Shown here in pieces: positions 49,570 through 61,160 of a stretch of DNA of 64,000 bases (position 1 is the stretch's first letter; each line of letters opens with the position of its first letter). The notes under the pieces are model-generated. The model had not been told where the DNA came from, made no database searches, and saw only the letters and a list, made by a program, of their open reading frames with translations. The stretch covers positions 6,200,001-6,264,000 of the forward strand of contig CM075943.1 of the NCBI GenBank assembly GCA_038030265.1. The letters are read 5' to 3'. The position numbers and the translations under genes were made by a program. This DNA is from Corythucha ciliata. Taxonomy: Eukaryota > Arthropoda > Insecta > Hemiptera > Tingidae.

Positions 49570-50870
49570 AGAGCGACAATCGCCAGTTTTGCTATTTTTA
49601 GGTCGTAAATAGTAAGTTTAGTCATTTTTAAGGCGCGAAAATCTTCATTTTTTTGGTGCGACTGTAGTCAGCTTATCCGGTTTTTTGTTGGAATACCTAG
49701 TATAGCTATTTGAAGGATGCGAGTGGCTATTAAGCCAGTCTTTTTGTAGAGCAAATCATGTAAATGAAACCCCTGCCTTTTAAGCAAAACCTGAATCTGG
49801 CTCCTAGGGGGCCCCTCGTTAGTCCTCGCCTAGGGGCCCCGCGAGGGCTTGAAACGGCCCTGGTTCTCAGTGTGCGATTACCCCAATCGTTTGTTCAACG
49901 ACATATTCAAACACAAAATCGTTTCCAAAATATTAGCCTCTTTAATTAGCATTTTCTCTCAATCTTATTCCCGAAGTTGCCCCAAGCATCACCGAATTGG
50001 CGTTTTCTCAATTTCAGCTGTGAATTAGCGTTTTTCTCTCAATTTTGGCAGCGAATTAGAACATTTTCCCATTTTTAGCAGTGAATCGGCGCTTATTATA
50101 AACTCCCACGCCATGAAGTTGTCTCGAGAATCTGCAAAGTCGGTAGCGTTTCAGTGCTCTGTCCAAATTTTATCAGCAAATTCGTGTTTTTTGTAAATTC
50201 TACCCGTGGATTAGCGGTTTTCCATAGTTTAGCTGCTTAATCTAGCGCTTTTTCTCAATTTTAGTCCTGAAGTTGTCTCAAGAATCCGCGAGTTGGCGTT
50301 TTCTAAATTTTAGCCGTGAATTAACATCATTCTCCATTTTAAACGATATAATAGCGTTCTCAATTTTACCCTTGAATTCACATTTTTATATATTTTACCC
50401 GCGAGTTAGCGTTTTTTCACAGTTTTAGCCGCTTGAATCAGCGCATTTTCTCAATTTCGTTCCCAAAACTGCCCCAAGGATCAGCGAGTTGGCGTTTTCT
50501 CATTTTCAGCAGTGAACTAGCGTTTTTCCCTCAATTTTAGCAGTGAATTAGCACATTTTCCTAATTTTAGCTGCGATTTTTAGCGATTTTTCTCGATTTT
50601 ATCCGTAAAATCGCAATTTTTCATACCTTGAATTAGCGTTTTCCTTCACTTTCAGACGCGAATTCACGTTTTTCTCTATTTCACTCGTGAATTAGCGCTT
50701 TTTCTCAATTTCAGTCCCAAACTTTGCCCCGAGAATCCATGAGTGGGCGTTTCTCACTTTTAGCTATGAATGCGCGCTTTTTCTTCATTTTTTAGACGCG
50801 AATTCGAGTTTTTCTCTATATTGTACTTGAATTAGCTGTGAATTTGCATAGAAAGGGTCGGTATTCCTAT
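49570..50870 (+). repeat. Type II units followed by a type I 30-bp array
   Basis: 49570-49700 has GGTCGTAAATAGTAAGTTTAG-like type II units. 49940-50850 is a plus-oriented type I array with a ~250-bp higher-order period: TGAAGTTGCCCCAAG-like and GAGTTGGCGTTTTCTCA units recur at 49970, 50270, 50460 and 50715. No hAT ends found. 49755-49930 carries a palindrome around CTAGGGGGCCCCTCG. Confidence 0.75.
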
Positions 50871-53360
50871 TTCCTGATAAACATACCTATCTGTTGGGAA
50901 ACTGTCATCCATGTGTGGAGCCCTGCTTCCACGGCCACTAAAAATCCAGAAAACGTTCAAATTCGCGAAATTATTAAGACGTGAAACGTGCAATACTGTG
51001 AGTTTCAGATAGGAAGCTCCTAATTATGCTGATATTTGCCCCCCAAAAAGTTGCAATTTTGTGGTTTCTCGTCAGGGCGCTGTCGTGGGAGAGATTCAAG
51101 ATTTTTCTTTGTTTTAAAAATCCCCGAAACTTGGAAATCGCCAGATATGCACTGACGACGAGTTCCAGCGCCAAGATCCCGCCCCTCCCCTCCGAATATG
51201 GCTGCCTAATTACTTGCAATAGGCAACATCACATCTTGCATCTTCTTTAGTGAAGCAGCCCACCCCTATAGATTAAGAGCTGTCTGGGAGGTATTTGGAA
51301 GTAAATAATTCGAGGGTTTATTGAAACACAAAGGTTTTGGAAGAACCAGGGCTGATGTCTTCCTAGGCCGCTAAACACTTTTTGCGGGGCCAATATCACT
51401 ATTTATTTGTACAGAGAAAGTAATATAAAATCAACCGACAGAGCTGAATTTTTCCAGTTTTTCATGCAGTGCCATTCGTCGCCATTTTGTATTTATTTTT
51501 TCTCGGAGAGTATTTTAACCTCACCTCCCCGCCACCCCAGTCAATCCATCTTTCCTTCAGCTCTCTGACTCACGAAACTATGGTTAGCGTTATACCTCTA
51601 GAGAAGGACAAAGGAACAGGCTCATCGTTATATTTTTGTTTGCTCTCCTTTTTTTTTAACACCCACTCGAATAAATGAGTTTCGTTTCTTACCATTCTGA
51701 CAATGCTCACGCTTGCTGCAAGACTTCTTCGTCGTCTCAGCTGTCACGATGACAGTTTTTAAAACATGAAAGAAGATGGGGTAGAGTGGTCGTGAAGGGG
51801 GTCTTGACACTTTTCTGGGCAATTACAAAGGGCAATGACTTTTTCGAAAAAAAAAAAATACGAAATTGAAATTAGAATGAATAACTGACATCCTCGTTAT
51901 TACTAACTCGAGTTTGGAGTATTTGTGCACAGAGGCGTTGTTAAAAAACAAAATTTAAAACAAAACAAAGAAACCCTCTCTGCCTCTTCATACACAGTTT
52001 GAGTGTTCGCAATCAAATTGAAGGGCCCGCCACTTAATATTCCACTGAGGCTGGGGTGAATAACAAATTCCTGATTTATTCCCCCCCGAATCATGCGGAT
52101 GCCATCAAATCACCACTCTCAATGGCCCATACCCCCCTCCCTCCCTACTTCTCCACAAATCAACGAGCCTCAAAATAACATCGACGAGAAGTAGAGGCAT
52201 AAACGGTTCCAGACTGTGAGATCAGGTACGTGTACATGTATATTATTCGTTTCAATTGCGATGGAGAGACGTGACGAGCCGTTATCTGGAATAAACAGTC
52301 GAAACAAACACGCAGAGAGATGGGGAGGGGGGGGGGGGGAAATTCCGCCTACATATTCCTCGCATTGAGAGGCTCGTTCTCGCTAACTAGACCCTGGAGA
52401 CTTGTAGACATCGTACACCCCCTCTTCCCACTCCTTTCTTCATTCCCATCAGACAGTTCACGTGTACATAAACGTAAAACGCGGGAACAATGCAAATAAA
52501 AGGTACGTACCCGAAGGGAAGTTGACTGCTGAGGCTTAACGAGTTGCCATTCAAAACCGCGGTATGTTTTCTGCGTTTGATGGTATAGATGAGACCGGCG
52601 CAGGGGGGGGGGGATTTTCCAGGTGCCCGCACGTGCTCTTTCCGTTATCTATACATGATGCGTCTAGGGGAGAAGTTGGAACAATGAAATGGATTAAACC
52701 TCGGTGCTAATAAAACTAGAGTGTTTGCTTTCTTGAAGCATGATCGTGCTGTAATTTCACGTTCCGCGCAGAAGGATGGTTGACAGTACTTTTTCTCAGA
52801 ACCTTTTCAACGAAATTCTTTCATAATTAAGTCATCAAATAAAGGAGAGACTAGTTTAATATTTAGAAGCGCAGGCAATCTCTCCTTCTCTTCCCTCGCG
52901 AAGATATTAATAATTGTCTAATGTATATTCAAGTCGAAGCCTGCATATTCATCCAGGGTTCAAACAAGAGGGAAAACGGGGGCAAATTGGGGCTTCGGGA
53001 ATGGTATATGTTAATGACGGAGCCTAACCCACCTGGGACACTGGCCATTGATTCACCAAACAGGAGGCTGCATAGTCTCTTCCTTTACTAATTTCATCAG
53101 TCTTGAAGCGTTGAAGCGTTCCAAAGTTAACATTTAATTCAATTTATAAACTCGCCTGAAACAACAGTGGAAGGAAGCTGTGAAATTAACAAAACAAACT
53201 CAAATAAACTAACCAGCTGCCTGACCAAAATACTTGAAGTCTGTGAGAAAGAGCCTCGGGACGAGCTGACGTCGATAGTCAATAGACCGCTCTGAGCCGA
53301 GAAAATTGACTGACCAAATCGTTTATAACGGCTTTTCCGAGGGTCAGACTCGGAAAAGCC
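50871..53360. other. Unique-looking non-coding sequence
   Basis: No repeats of the 30-bp family and no convincing coding frame on either strand. Frames near 51628-51822 and 52387-52632 lack domains. G-runs at 52325-52338 and 52603-52612. Probably host intergenic or intronic DNA. Confidence 0.4.
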
Positions 53361-53369
53361 TAATGCGGG

Positions 53370-54045
53370 TCCGCAAACCTATCTACGGCATTCACAAACT
53401 GAAGGACTAGGACCCCCTCGGCCCTCGAGAATGTGATGCCTGGCAACCTATCTGTCCCGAAAATGCGGAAACGAGTAAGCCGCATACCTCTCACACTCCC
53501 CTACAAAGTGCATAGCCGATTCCTCTTCCAACTCGCAGCCCCGACACATCGGGTCTGCCACCATTCCCATTATGTGGAGGTGCTTGCATAGTGCATAGTG
53601 GCCTGTAAACATCCCCACAAACCTCCGCATGCTGCCTCTATTTAGTGATAGCAGCCACATCGTCGCCTCCCTGTCCCATTCCCGAATGCAAGCCCTCGCT
53701 TACCGACAGGCCGATAGGCTATTCCAACTCCTGGCAGCCTCCCTATCCGCCCAATCCTTTATCTGGGCTCTCCCCACTGTCTTGGAGACCGCAATAATCG
53801 GCTCAGGTCCCCATACTTCCTTATTTGTCCCCTGTTTCGCCATTTCATCAGCTTTCTCATTCCCCTCGTATCCCCCCTGTGTCCAGGGATCCACGCGAGG
53901 ATCACTTCATTACCCATTCCCAATAACCTTGTGATGCCCCGCCGACAGTCCACCACCAAGGCCGATCCCACCACCGGCCTGGCCACCGCCCCCAGGGCTG
54001 AGCGGCTGTCCGCGTAGATCACCACCTCCCGCGGAACCTCACATG
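53370..54045 (-). pseudogene. 5'-truncated LINE: RNase H domain and C-terminal zinc knuckle
   Basis: On the minus strand the sequence begins with VIYADSRSALGAVARPVVGS (an RNase H DS-x-x-AL block), then VILAWIPGHRGDTRG and EGNEKADEMAKQGT (the W-x-PGH-x-G ... NE-x-AD catalytic end of LINE RNase H). After a frame change it gives CRGCELEEESAMHFVGEC, a C-x2-C-x(8)-H-x(4)-C knuckle typical of I/Loa-type LINEs. Frameshifts near 53890 and 53690 break it. RT sequence is absent; the truncation point abuts the hAT-C4 array at ~54045. Confidence 0.75.
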
Positions 54046-54623
54046 CTTCCTAAGTATGCGCTAAGTCACGATCTTTCTCAATTTCACCCGCAAACTTGCC
54101 ATGTATATGTATAAAAACGGTCAATTAGCTCTTGCTCGCAATGTTTACCGATGTTTGAGAAACCACGAACTGGCGCCTTCTCTCAATTTTACCTGCGTGA
54201 ATGAGCTCCATTTCTCAATTTTAGCCGTGAATTGGCGCTTTTCCTCAATTCCAGCCGCAAATGAGTGATTTTTCTCAATTCTACATTGAACGAGCAATTT
54301 ATTTTGTCAATTTCAGCTGTGAAAAGAGTTCTATAAACCGTGAATTTCTTAATTCCACCCCAGACTTTGCATCGCGAAACCACAAATTGGCGTGTTTTCT
54401 CAATTTCAACCGCGAATAACGAGATTTATTTCTCAAGTTTAACGTGAACCAGCGCTATTTCTCAACTTTAGCCGTGAATGGGTGTTTTTCCTCAGTCTTA
54501 GCCGCAAAATGCCCTTTTCTGGATTTCATCCGCGAACGAGCACTTTTTCTCAAGACGCCCCCCCCCCCCCCGCCAACGTTGGATGCGTGCCCACCGCTTA
54601 ATCACAAGCTGGCTACGCCCCTG
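54046..54623 (+). mobile_element. Partial hAT family C element (C4)
   Basis: Ends AGCTGGCTACGCCCCTG at 54623, the family C terminus, with a C-run at 54557-54571. The body is the reverse complement of C1 33200-33750 unit by unit. The other terminus is missing. The right flank AGGGGTCA has no partner. Confidence 0.65.
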
Positions 54624-54639
54624 AGGGGTCACTCAAATT

Positions 54640-56240
54640 TTTCCATCAAGGCGCGTTTCGCATGTTTTTTGACATCGGCTGTGAATTATCGTTTTTCTCC
54701 CAGTTTTAGCAGCGAATTAGCACATTTTCTCATTTTTAGCAGCAAATCGGTGCTTATTATAAACTCCTAGCTGTGAATTAGCCATGAATTTGCCTCGAGA
54801 ATCCTCAAAATAGAGGTAACGTTTGAGCGTTCTGTCCAAATTTTATCCACAAATTAGCGTTTTTCTCCATTTTGAACGCCAATTCGTGTTTTTCTAAATT
54901 TTATCCGTGAATAAGCGTTTTTTTTTGTTTTGTTTTTCCAGTTTTAGCCGCTTGAATAAGCAATTTTTCTCAATTTTATTCCCGAAGTTCCCCAAGAATT
55001 TGCAAGTTGGTCGTTTCTCAATTTTAGCTGTGAACTAGCCTTTTTACCCGCAATGTCAGCAATGAGTGAGCACATTTCTTAATTTTAGCTGCGAATTATA
55101 GAGGTTTCTCTCGATTTGATCCGTAAAATTGAAATTGTTTATACCTTAGTTGTGAATTAAAGTTTTCCACCCTTTATCTTTTTTATCCAAATTAGCGTTA
55201 TTCTCAGTTTTAACCACGTGAATTAGAGCTTTTCTCAATTTCAGCCCTGAAGTTGTCCCCAAGAATCGGCGAGTTGGCGTTTTCTTATTTTCAGCTGTGA
55301 ATTAGCGTTTTTTCTCAATTTTAGCAGTAAATTAGCACATTGTCTTAATTTCAGGTGCAATTTTTAGCGTTTTTTCTCAATTTTATCCGTAAAAGCGTAA
55401 TTTTTCATACTTTAGCTGAGTTTTCCAGCAATTTTATTTAGACGCGAATTCGCGTTTTTGTCAATTTCACCCGTGAATTAGCGCTTTTTCTAAATTGTAG
55501 TCCTAATGTTGCTCCGAGAATCTATGAGTTGACGTTTTCCCATTTTTAGCTGTGAATTTGCACTTTATCTCCATTTTTAAAGCTGCTCCGAGAGGGTGTT
55601 TCACTCTTTGCGTGGACTCCCGAGTGGCTCAGTTGGTTAGAGCACCTGCCGCACAACCAGGAGGTTGTGGGTTCGTATCCCACCTTGAGAGCAATTTTTT
55701 CTCGGAACTGAAAACAAGTAAAAATGGTACCAAGTATTTCTTTGAAAAGCTTAACATCTTTTTTTTCAGCCTCCCCACCCCCTCGAATTCACAGTTGTGA
55801 CTAGTGTGGGTCGTGGACGGGGGGGGGGGGTTAATCCCATGAATGTCCGTAGATAGCTCTAAGTTCAATTATTAAAATCTAGTCCCAATGTTGCCCCGAG
55901 ACTCCATGAGTTGGCGTTTCTCCCAGTTGTGAATTTGCGCTTTTTCTGAATTTTTAAAGCTGCTAAATTGTAGCACTTTATCCTGTTTTTTAAAACGCGA
56001 ATTCGCGTTTTACTCTTTTTCATCCTTGAATTAGCGCTTTTCCTAGTTTTAGCTGCGTGAATTAGCGCTTTTCCTAGTTTCAGTCCCGATTTCCCCCCAA
56101 TAATTCGTGGTTTTGCGTTATCTCAATGTCAGCAGTGACTTTAGCGCTTTTTCTCAATATTAACAGCCGCAAATTTCAGCAATTTTTCTCAATTTTAGCC
56201 GCGAATCAGCGTTTTTCTCAATTTTACAAGCGAGTTTAGC
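54640..56240 (+). repeat. 30-bp minisatellite array (type I) with interspersed tRNA-like insert
   Basis: Plus-oriented units from 54640 to ~55590 and from ~55890 to 56240, with the same ~250-bp higher-order blocks as 49940-50850 (GAAGTTGTCCCCAAGAATC, GAGTTGGCGTTTTC). The two loci appear to be copies of one larger repeat. Units around 55050-55420 match 50500-50640 closely. Confidence 0.78.
55617..55690 (+). tRNA. tRNA-like sequence (SINE head or tRNA pseudogene)
   Basis: A cloverleaf-like 74-nt stretch: box A-like GTGGCTCAGTTGG, D arm GCTC/GAGC, TPsiC arm GTGGG/CCCAC around TTCGTAT, and an imperfect acceptor (CTCCCGAG / CTTGAGAG). The anticodon arm CCTGC CGCACAA CCAGG has a C-C mismatch, and position 33 is G instead of U; the nominal anticodon CAC would be Val. 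These faults suggest a tRNA-derived SINE head or a pseudogene. The following ATTTTTTCTCGGAACTGAAA may be the SINE body. Confidence 0.5.
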
Positions 56241-56640
56241 CATTCGTTCTCATCTGATCCACGTTTTGTCCCGCGTCCCGTCCCGCAAAACTATTTTCAA
56301 GTCCCGTCTCCCGTCCCGCGACCGCGCGCATCCCAAATAGAGTAGTTTTAGCCACATACAATTTTTTATATATCCCCCAAACTGTAGGCAATTTTTGCTA
56401 CGGAGCGACGATTCAATCGGAAAACTCTTGCGGTTGTAGGCGGGGTGAGCTAAACAGTGAGTTATTGTGCTGTAATCGTTAATTGGGGATTTGGGGCACC
56501 GAACAAGTTCACTTTTTGTGCCGAAAACTAAGATTTCTGAACAAAAGTTTCCAAATTTTTGCCGACTTCTCCCGGCTAAATCACCAATTTTTCTATACGT
56601 TGGAGCTCCAGAGGTTCAATTTTAAATTTGTCACTGGAAT
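56241..56640. other. Unassigned spacer with CCCGTCCCGC motifs
   Basis: Five CCCG-type repeats (GTCCCGCGTCCCGTCCCGC) at 56270-56330 form a short GC microsatellite. The rest is unassigned. Confidence 0.4.
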
Positions 56641-57350
56641 TATCAGTTTTCAGGCCACTTGGGAACTTTTCAAGACAAAATCGACAGTAATGTAGGAGGG
56701 GATTGATAGTTTTTAGGTCGAAATTGGCAGTTTCTAGGGTGAACTCGGTAGTTTCCGGGGTGAAGTTTATAGTTTGTAAGACGAAATTGGTATTTAATAA
56801 GACAAAATTGACAGTTCAAAGGACGAAATTGACTGATTCAAGGGCAAAATTGACAGTTTTGAACGGCGACTAAATTTACAATTTGTAATGACGAAATGGA
56901 CAGTTTTGAGGACGAAATGTAAAGTTTCTAGGATGAAATGGACAGTTTATTGGGCCAAACATTGACAGTTTCCAGGATAGGATTGATACTTTTGAATGAT
57001 AAAATTGGCATTTATAGAAAATTGACAGTTTCTCGAATGAAATAGACAGTTTCCGGGACAAATGTCCATCGATATTTTCCAGGTCGAAATTGACAGTTTT
57101 GAACGGCAAAATATAAAGTTTCGAATGAAGAAATTGACATTTCGGGTGAAATTGACATTTCTGGTGAAATTGACAGTTCGTAGGACAAAATTGACTGATT
57201 CAAGGACGAAATTGACAGTTTTGAATGACGAAAAAATTTACAATTTTTAATTACGAAATGTACAGTTTCGAGGACGAAATGAACAGTTTCGAGGACGAAA
57301 TTGACAATTTTCAAGGGAGGGGCTTGGAAAATCTACAGTTCTGAACCCGA
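56640..57350 (+). repeat. Type III ~25-30-bp repeat array (GACGAAATTGACAGTTT)
   Basis: About 25 units, same flavour as 11890-12600, e.g. AGGACGAAATTGACAGTTTC with 4-10 variable bases. The BEL/Pao element starts ~50 bp beyond it. Confidence 0.8.
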
Positions 57351-57400
57351 ATTATCCCGATTTCACCAACTTCTTAAACCACGATCAACAAATAATCACG

Positions 57401-57405
57401 ATTAC
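57401..57405. repeat. 5-bp target duplication of the BEL/Pao element (left)
   Basis: ATTAC is repeated at 63381-63385, directly outside the right LTR. Confidence 0.92.
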
Positions 57406-57733
57406 TGTTGAGAACCGCTAAATTTATAACTTGGAAAAAACCTCCCCCAAAAAGCCACAAGGTTATGTTGGCAGAAGACTCATGCGGGAATGAAAATGAA
57501 AAGCCATGTGCGTGGTTTTTAGCTGTTTTGATAAAAGAGAAAAATATAGTTCGTTTCGTTTTGTTTTGATTGTCGAACTGATGACTGATTTTGAAGTTTG
57601 AACCCCCTCGAGTTCACAATCCCTGATTGACACAAAACCGAAAGGTGAGTTTGCATGAGTTTAATATGTTGTCGTTATAAGCCGGAGCAATTTACGCGAT
57701 CAACGATTCCCCTTTGTGCGTGAAAATATAACA
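57406..57733 (+). repeat. 5' LTR of the BEL/Pao element
   Basis: Begins TGTTGAGAACCGC and ends AAAATATAACA, so TG...CA termini. Identical to 63051-63380 except at three single bases (GCGTGG/GTGTGG, TGATAA/TGTTAA, TTCGTT/TTAGTT) and a CG insertion in the 3' copy. Confidence 0.95.
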
Positions 57734-57734
57734 T

Positions 57735-57753
57735 TTGGCGACCGCGAATAAGG
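57735..57753 (+). other. Primer-binding site, tRNA-Arg-like
   Basis: TTGGCGACCGCGAATAAGG starts two bases after the LTR. TGG plus CGACCGCG is complementary to a CCA-tailed acceptor ending CGCGGTCG, as in arthropod tRNA-Arg. The match beyond 12 bases was not checked. Confidence 0.55.
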
Positions 57754-57763
57754 ACTTGAAACC

Positions 57764-58900
57764 ATGGAAAAGTTGGAAAAAGAGCGTAAAGTGATTTTCG
57801 ACAAGTACCGTGGAAAAGTTATGTCGGTGATCGAGGGTGAGAAGCCCGACGTGATTGAGCTCCAAGCCCAAATGAACACACTGACTGAGGTCTTTGATGC
57901 TCTACGCATACTCGATCATGATATCCTCGACTTCGTGCTTGACGATCACAATGACTCTGTCCTGGAAGAGGAAATGAATGCTGTGGAGGACTTCGTCGAA
58001 CAGTTCCATCGCATTAAACTTCGAGCTGAGGCTGTTATCGTGGCAGAAAGGAACGACATTGGTTCTGTCAAGAGTAGTGGATCGAACGGTTTGTCGAGGA
58101 GGTGACTTGAAGGAGTGGGTATCTTTTTGGGCCCAATTCAAAAAGATCCATGAAGACCCGGATTTGGACCCTGCCGACAAGTTTCATTACTTGATACAGT
58201 CACTCGCTCCAGGCTCGAGAGCTCGAATTCTTGTGGAAGCGTGTCCCCCAGATCCACAGAATTATCAGAAGGCGGTCACTGCGCTTTGTGACAGATTTGG
58301 GCGCCAAGACTTATTGATTGAACTATATATGCGTGAGCTAGCGGGTTTGGTGCTCCAAAATAAGAAAAATGGGACGAGATCGACTATCGACGTTTTACGA
58401 TAAACTTGTGGCGCAACTGAAAGCTCTGGAGTCACTGCAAGTTGAGACGTCGAGCTGTGCGGCCCTTTTGAATCCGTTGATTGAATCCTGTTTGGACGAG
58501 GATTTAATTCGTTTGTGGCACCGCCGACAACGAGATTTGGGCGAGAATGACCCGTCGATCGCGCCGACCGCAAAAGTGACGCTGCAAGGTCTTTTAGATT
58601 TTCTGAAATACGAAGTAGAGAACGAGGAGAAGATAAACCTTACTCTAGGTGACCGGGGAAAGGACCGGACGAAAGTCAAAGTCAGTGACGGATCCCCTAT
58701 CACGCAGTCGGAAACACCTACAGCGGCTGGCCTCGTGAATAAAACCGAAAATCTCGTCTCTTGTGTGTTTTGTGACGGGAAACATGATTCCTCCACGTGT
58801 GCGAAGGCCAGAGCTATGAAACTGGATGAAAGACGGCAGGTGCTTTTCAAAAAAGGAGCGTGCATTTAGTGCCTGAAACTTGGATATTTACGTAGAAACT
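57764..58900 (+). pseudogene. BEL/Pao gag region, broken
   Basis: Starts at the first ATG after the primer site (MEKLEKERKVIFDKYRGKV), a coiled-coil-like N-terminus of BEL gag. The frame changes near 58090 into a capsid-like part (KEWVSFWAQFKKIHEDPDL, the DUF1759-type W-x-x-F block) and again near 58385. It continues through a linker to CVFCDGKHDSSTC and, after a TAG at 58867-58869, zinc-knuckle-like cysteines (CLKLGYLRRNC, CSMCNKGHVALLC). Role: particle formation around element RNA. Three breaks inactivate it. Confidence 0.82.
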
Positions 58901-58905
58901 GTCGC

Positions 58906-59780
58906 ATGAAGGATGACTGTTCTATGTGTAACAAAGGTCACGTTGCGCTGTTGTGTCCCGAAAAAGAACCGAAAGAGTCGAGTTCCCAGACTCGACCAGT
59001 CGTCGAGAGAACGTTAACCTCGTTTAGCACGTCGACCGTCCAGATGCAGACACTGTCCCTGTACGCGCTGGGCGACAAGTCAGAAAATCAAATAAGAGCA
59101 CTCCTGGATACCGGATCACAAAGGAGCTACGTCACTAAGGGTTTAGCGGACGAGCTCGGATTGGAAAGAATAAGGGAGGAGTCACTAGCACACTCTCTTT
59201 TCGGAGGACACGAAACGAAGCCGGTTCTCCATAAAATATATCGTCTGCGACTTTCCAGTCGGAAAAGAGATTTTGTATGCAATTTTGAGGTCCTGGACGA
59301 ATCGATTATTTGTCGGGACCTGGAGCCCGTAGTTCTCAGCAATTGCCGGACGGAATTAAAGAAGTTTGCGGTCGAGATACACGATGTCCGCAATGGGCCG
59401 ATTGACGTTTTAATTGGTGCAGATGTCTACGGCAAGCTCTTGACTGGCGAAATATTGGACTTATCGAATGGACTGACAGCTGTGCAAACACTGCTAGGTT
59501 GGACGCTGATGGGCAGACTGCCGAAGCCCACAAATGTAGCCACTTCTGTAACTACTAGCTTGTTTAGTGCTCCGTCAATCAAGGCTTTGTGGGACCTTGA
59601 AGCGATCGGCATTAATGATCCAACGAAAAAAGTGGAAGAAAAAGATCGTTTGGCTGCAGTTCGGCTACACTTTGAAAAGAACGTCAAATTAGTGAATGGG
59701 CGTTACGAAATACGTCTCCCGTGGAAAGAAGGGCGCCCCCCTCTCCCGTCGAATAAAAATTTAGCTCTTGAACGAACTTC
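58906..59780 (+). pseudogene. BEL/Pao protease and N-terminal pol, open until ~59780
   Basis: An open stretch of ~290 codons. An aspartic protease is seen as IRALLDTGSQRSYVT (active DTG) with a later IDVLIGADVYGKLLTG block, the usual DUF1758 arrangement of BEL/Pao. An RT-leading segment follows up to LPWKEGRPPLPSN. At an A8 run (59781-59788) the frame shifts into the RT. Confidence 0.82.
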
Positions 59781-60931
59781 AAAAAAAATGTCACGCCTTG
59801 GCTGGTTATTCCTCAGTTTTTCAGGAATGGATCGATGTGGGAGTCATTGAGGATGTCCTTGTTGGCGAAATTGAGGGAGGAGTACATTACCTTCCCCACC
59901 GTCCAGTTTTTAAGGAGGAAGGCACGACGAAGATCCGCCCGGTGTTTGATGCCTCAGCGAGGGAAGGGGGGCGGTCTTGTTCGCTTAATGATTGTGTTGA
60001 ATGTGGCGAAAACCTGATCGAACTGATACCTGCCATTTTACTGCGATTCAGGGAACGAGAACTGGGAATAACAGCGGACATCCGAAGAGCATTTTTACAA
60101 ATAAGCATCCACGAAAAAGACAGAGATTTTCTGAGGTTTTTCCGTCCTCTGGAAGATGGAAGCGTGGTGCCTTGTCGGCACAGGAGAGTGGTGTTTGGGG
60201 TTAAATGTAGCCCATTTCTACTTGGAGCCACTCTGGACTTCCATTTACGAAAATGTTCGCAGCAAGAACTCGCCATGGCACGTGGATGGCCGGAAACAGT
60301 TTTAAAAACTCTTTCGCGGAGTTTTTATGTGGATAATGGCCTAGTGAGCGTCAGAACCCCACTCGAATTGGACGAATTCAAAGAAATCGCAACGTCTGTC
60401 CTCGCAGAAGGAAAATTTGAGTTGAGAGAATGGAAATGGTCGCAGGACGAAGGAAAGGATCCTGAAAATGGCTCGACCAAAATCCTGGGACTGATATGGA
60501 ATCGACAGAACGACAAGCTGAGGGTAAGCCAGAATGCTTTGCGTGATTGCGACGTCACCAGTGTGACCAACAGAAAGCTCCTTTCAATCGCACAGAGAGT
60601 GTTCGATCCAGTTGGGTTCTCGTCCCCTGCATTTTTAACACCTAAACTTTTGTTGCAGCAGTCCTGGGAGCGAAAAACGGGATGGGACGAGCCACTTGAC
60701 GATGATCTAGTAAACAAGTTTTACGAATGGTTCAAGACCCTTCCTTACATTTTTAAAATTGAGATTCCTAGGTGGGCGCTTGGGGCAAAGGACGAAAGAG
60801 TCGAACTGCATGTTTTTGTCGACGCCAGTGATGTCGCGTATGCGGCGGTAATCTTCGCGAGAGTTGAGGGCTTCGCGGGTGTCAGAGTCAATTTATTAGC
60901 CGCCAAGTCACGTGTGGCCCCCTTTGCGTGA
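59768..60931 (+). pseudogene. BEL/Pao reverse transcriptase and RNase H start
   Basis: A 387-codon frame. RT motifs: RPVFDASAR, GITADIRRAFLQI (motif A, Asp kept), VVFGVKCSPFLLGAT (motif B) and SFYVDNGLVS (motif C). Motif C has YVDN rather than YVDD; BEL/Pao relatives with YVDN are known to me, so this may be natural. The thumb/connection runs to DPVGFSSPA, then the RNase H start HVFVDASDVAYAAV (first Asp). The frame breaks near 60920 in a C5T3 run. Confidence 0.85.
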
Positions 60932-61160
60932 CATCACGATTCCTCGTTTGGAATTACTCGGAGCTTCGATTGGAGCGAGGCTCTTTCAGTCTGTTAAAGA
61001 AGCTCTCACTTCGGCAGTCGATGACGTCGTGTTTTGGACATATTCGACGACGGTGCTGGCCTGGATCCAACGTAAAGACTCGTGGAATATTTTTGTAAGG
61101 AACCGAGTCGACGAAATCAGGAAGTTGACACCACCGGAGGAATGGAGACACACGTGATTG
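60912..61160 (+). pseudogene. BEL/Pao RNase H, C-terminal part
   Basis: After the shift the frame reads ITIPRLELLGASIGARL (RNase H Glu region of BEL) and WTYSTTVLAWIQ (the DS/T-x-x-x-L-x-WI block), then shifts again near 61150. Confidence 0.78.

Noticed and set aside
53629..53934. Plus-strand 101-codon open frame as a gene
   Set aside because: It is the antisense shadow of the LINE RNase H/zinc-knuckle coding sequence on the minus strand.
55617..55690. Functional tRNA-Val gene
   Set aside because: There is a mismatch in the anticodon stem, G at position 33 and a weak acceptor stem. It is retained only as a tRNA-like feature.
58395..58865. Minus-strand 156-codon frame within the BEL/Pao element
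   Set aside because: Antisense shadow of gag; no recognisable motif, and the sense frame carries the zinc-knuckle-like cysteines.
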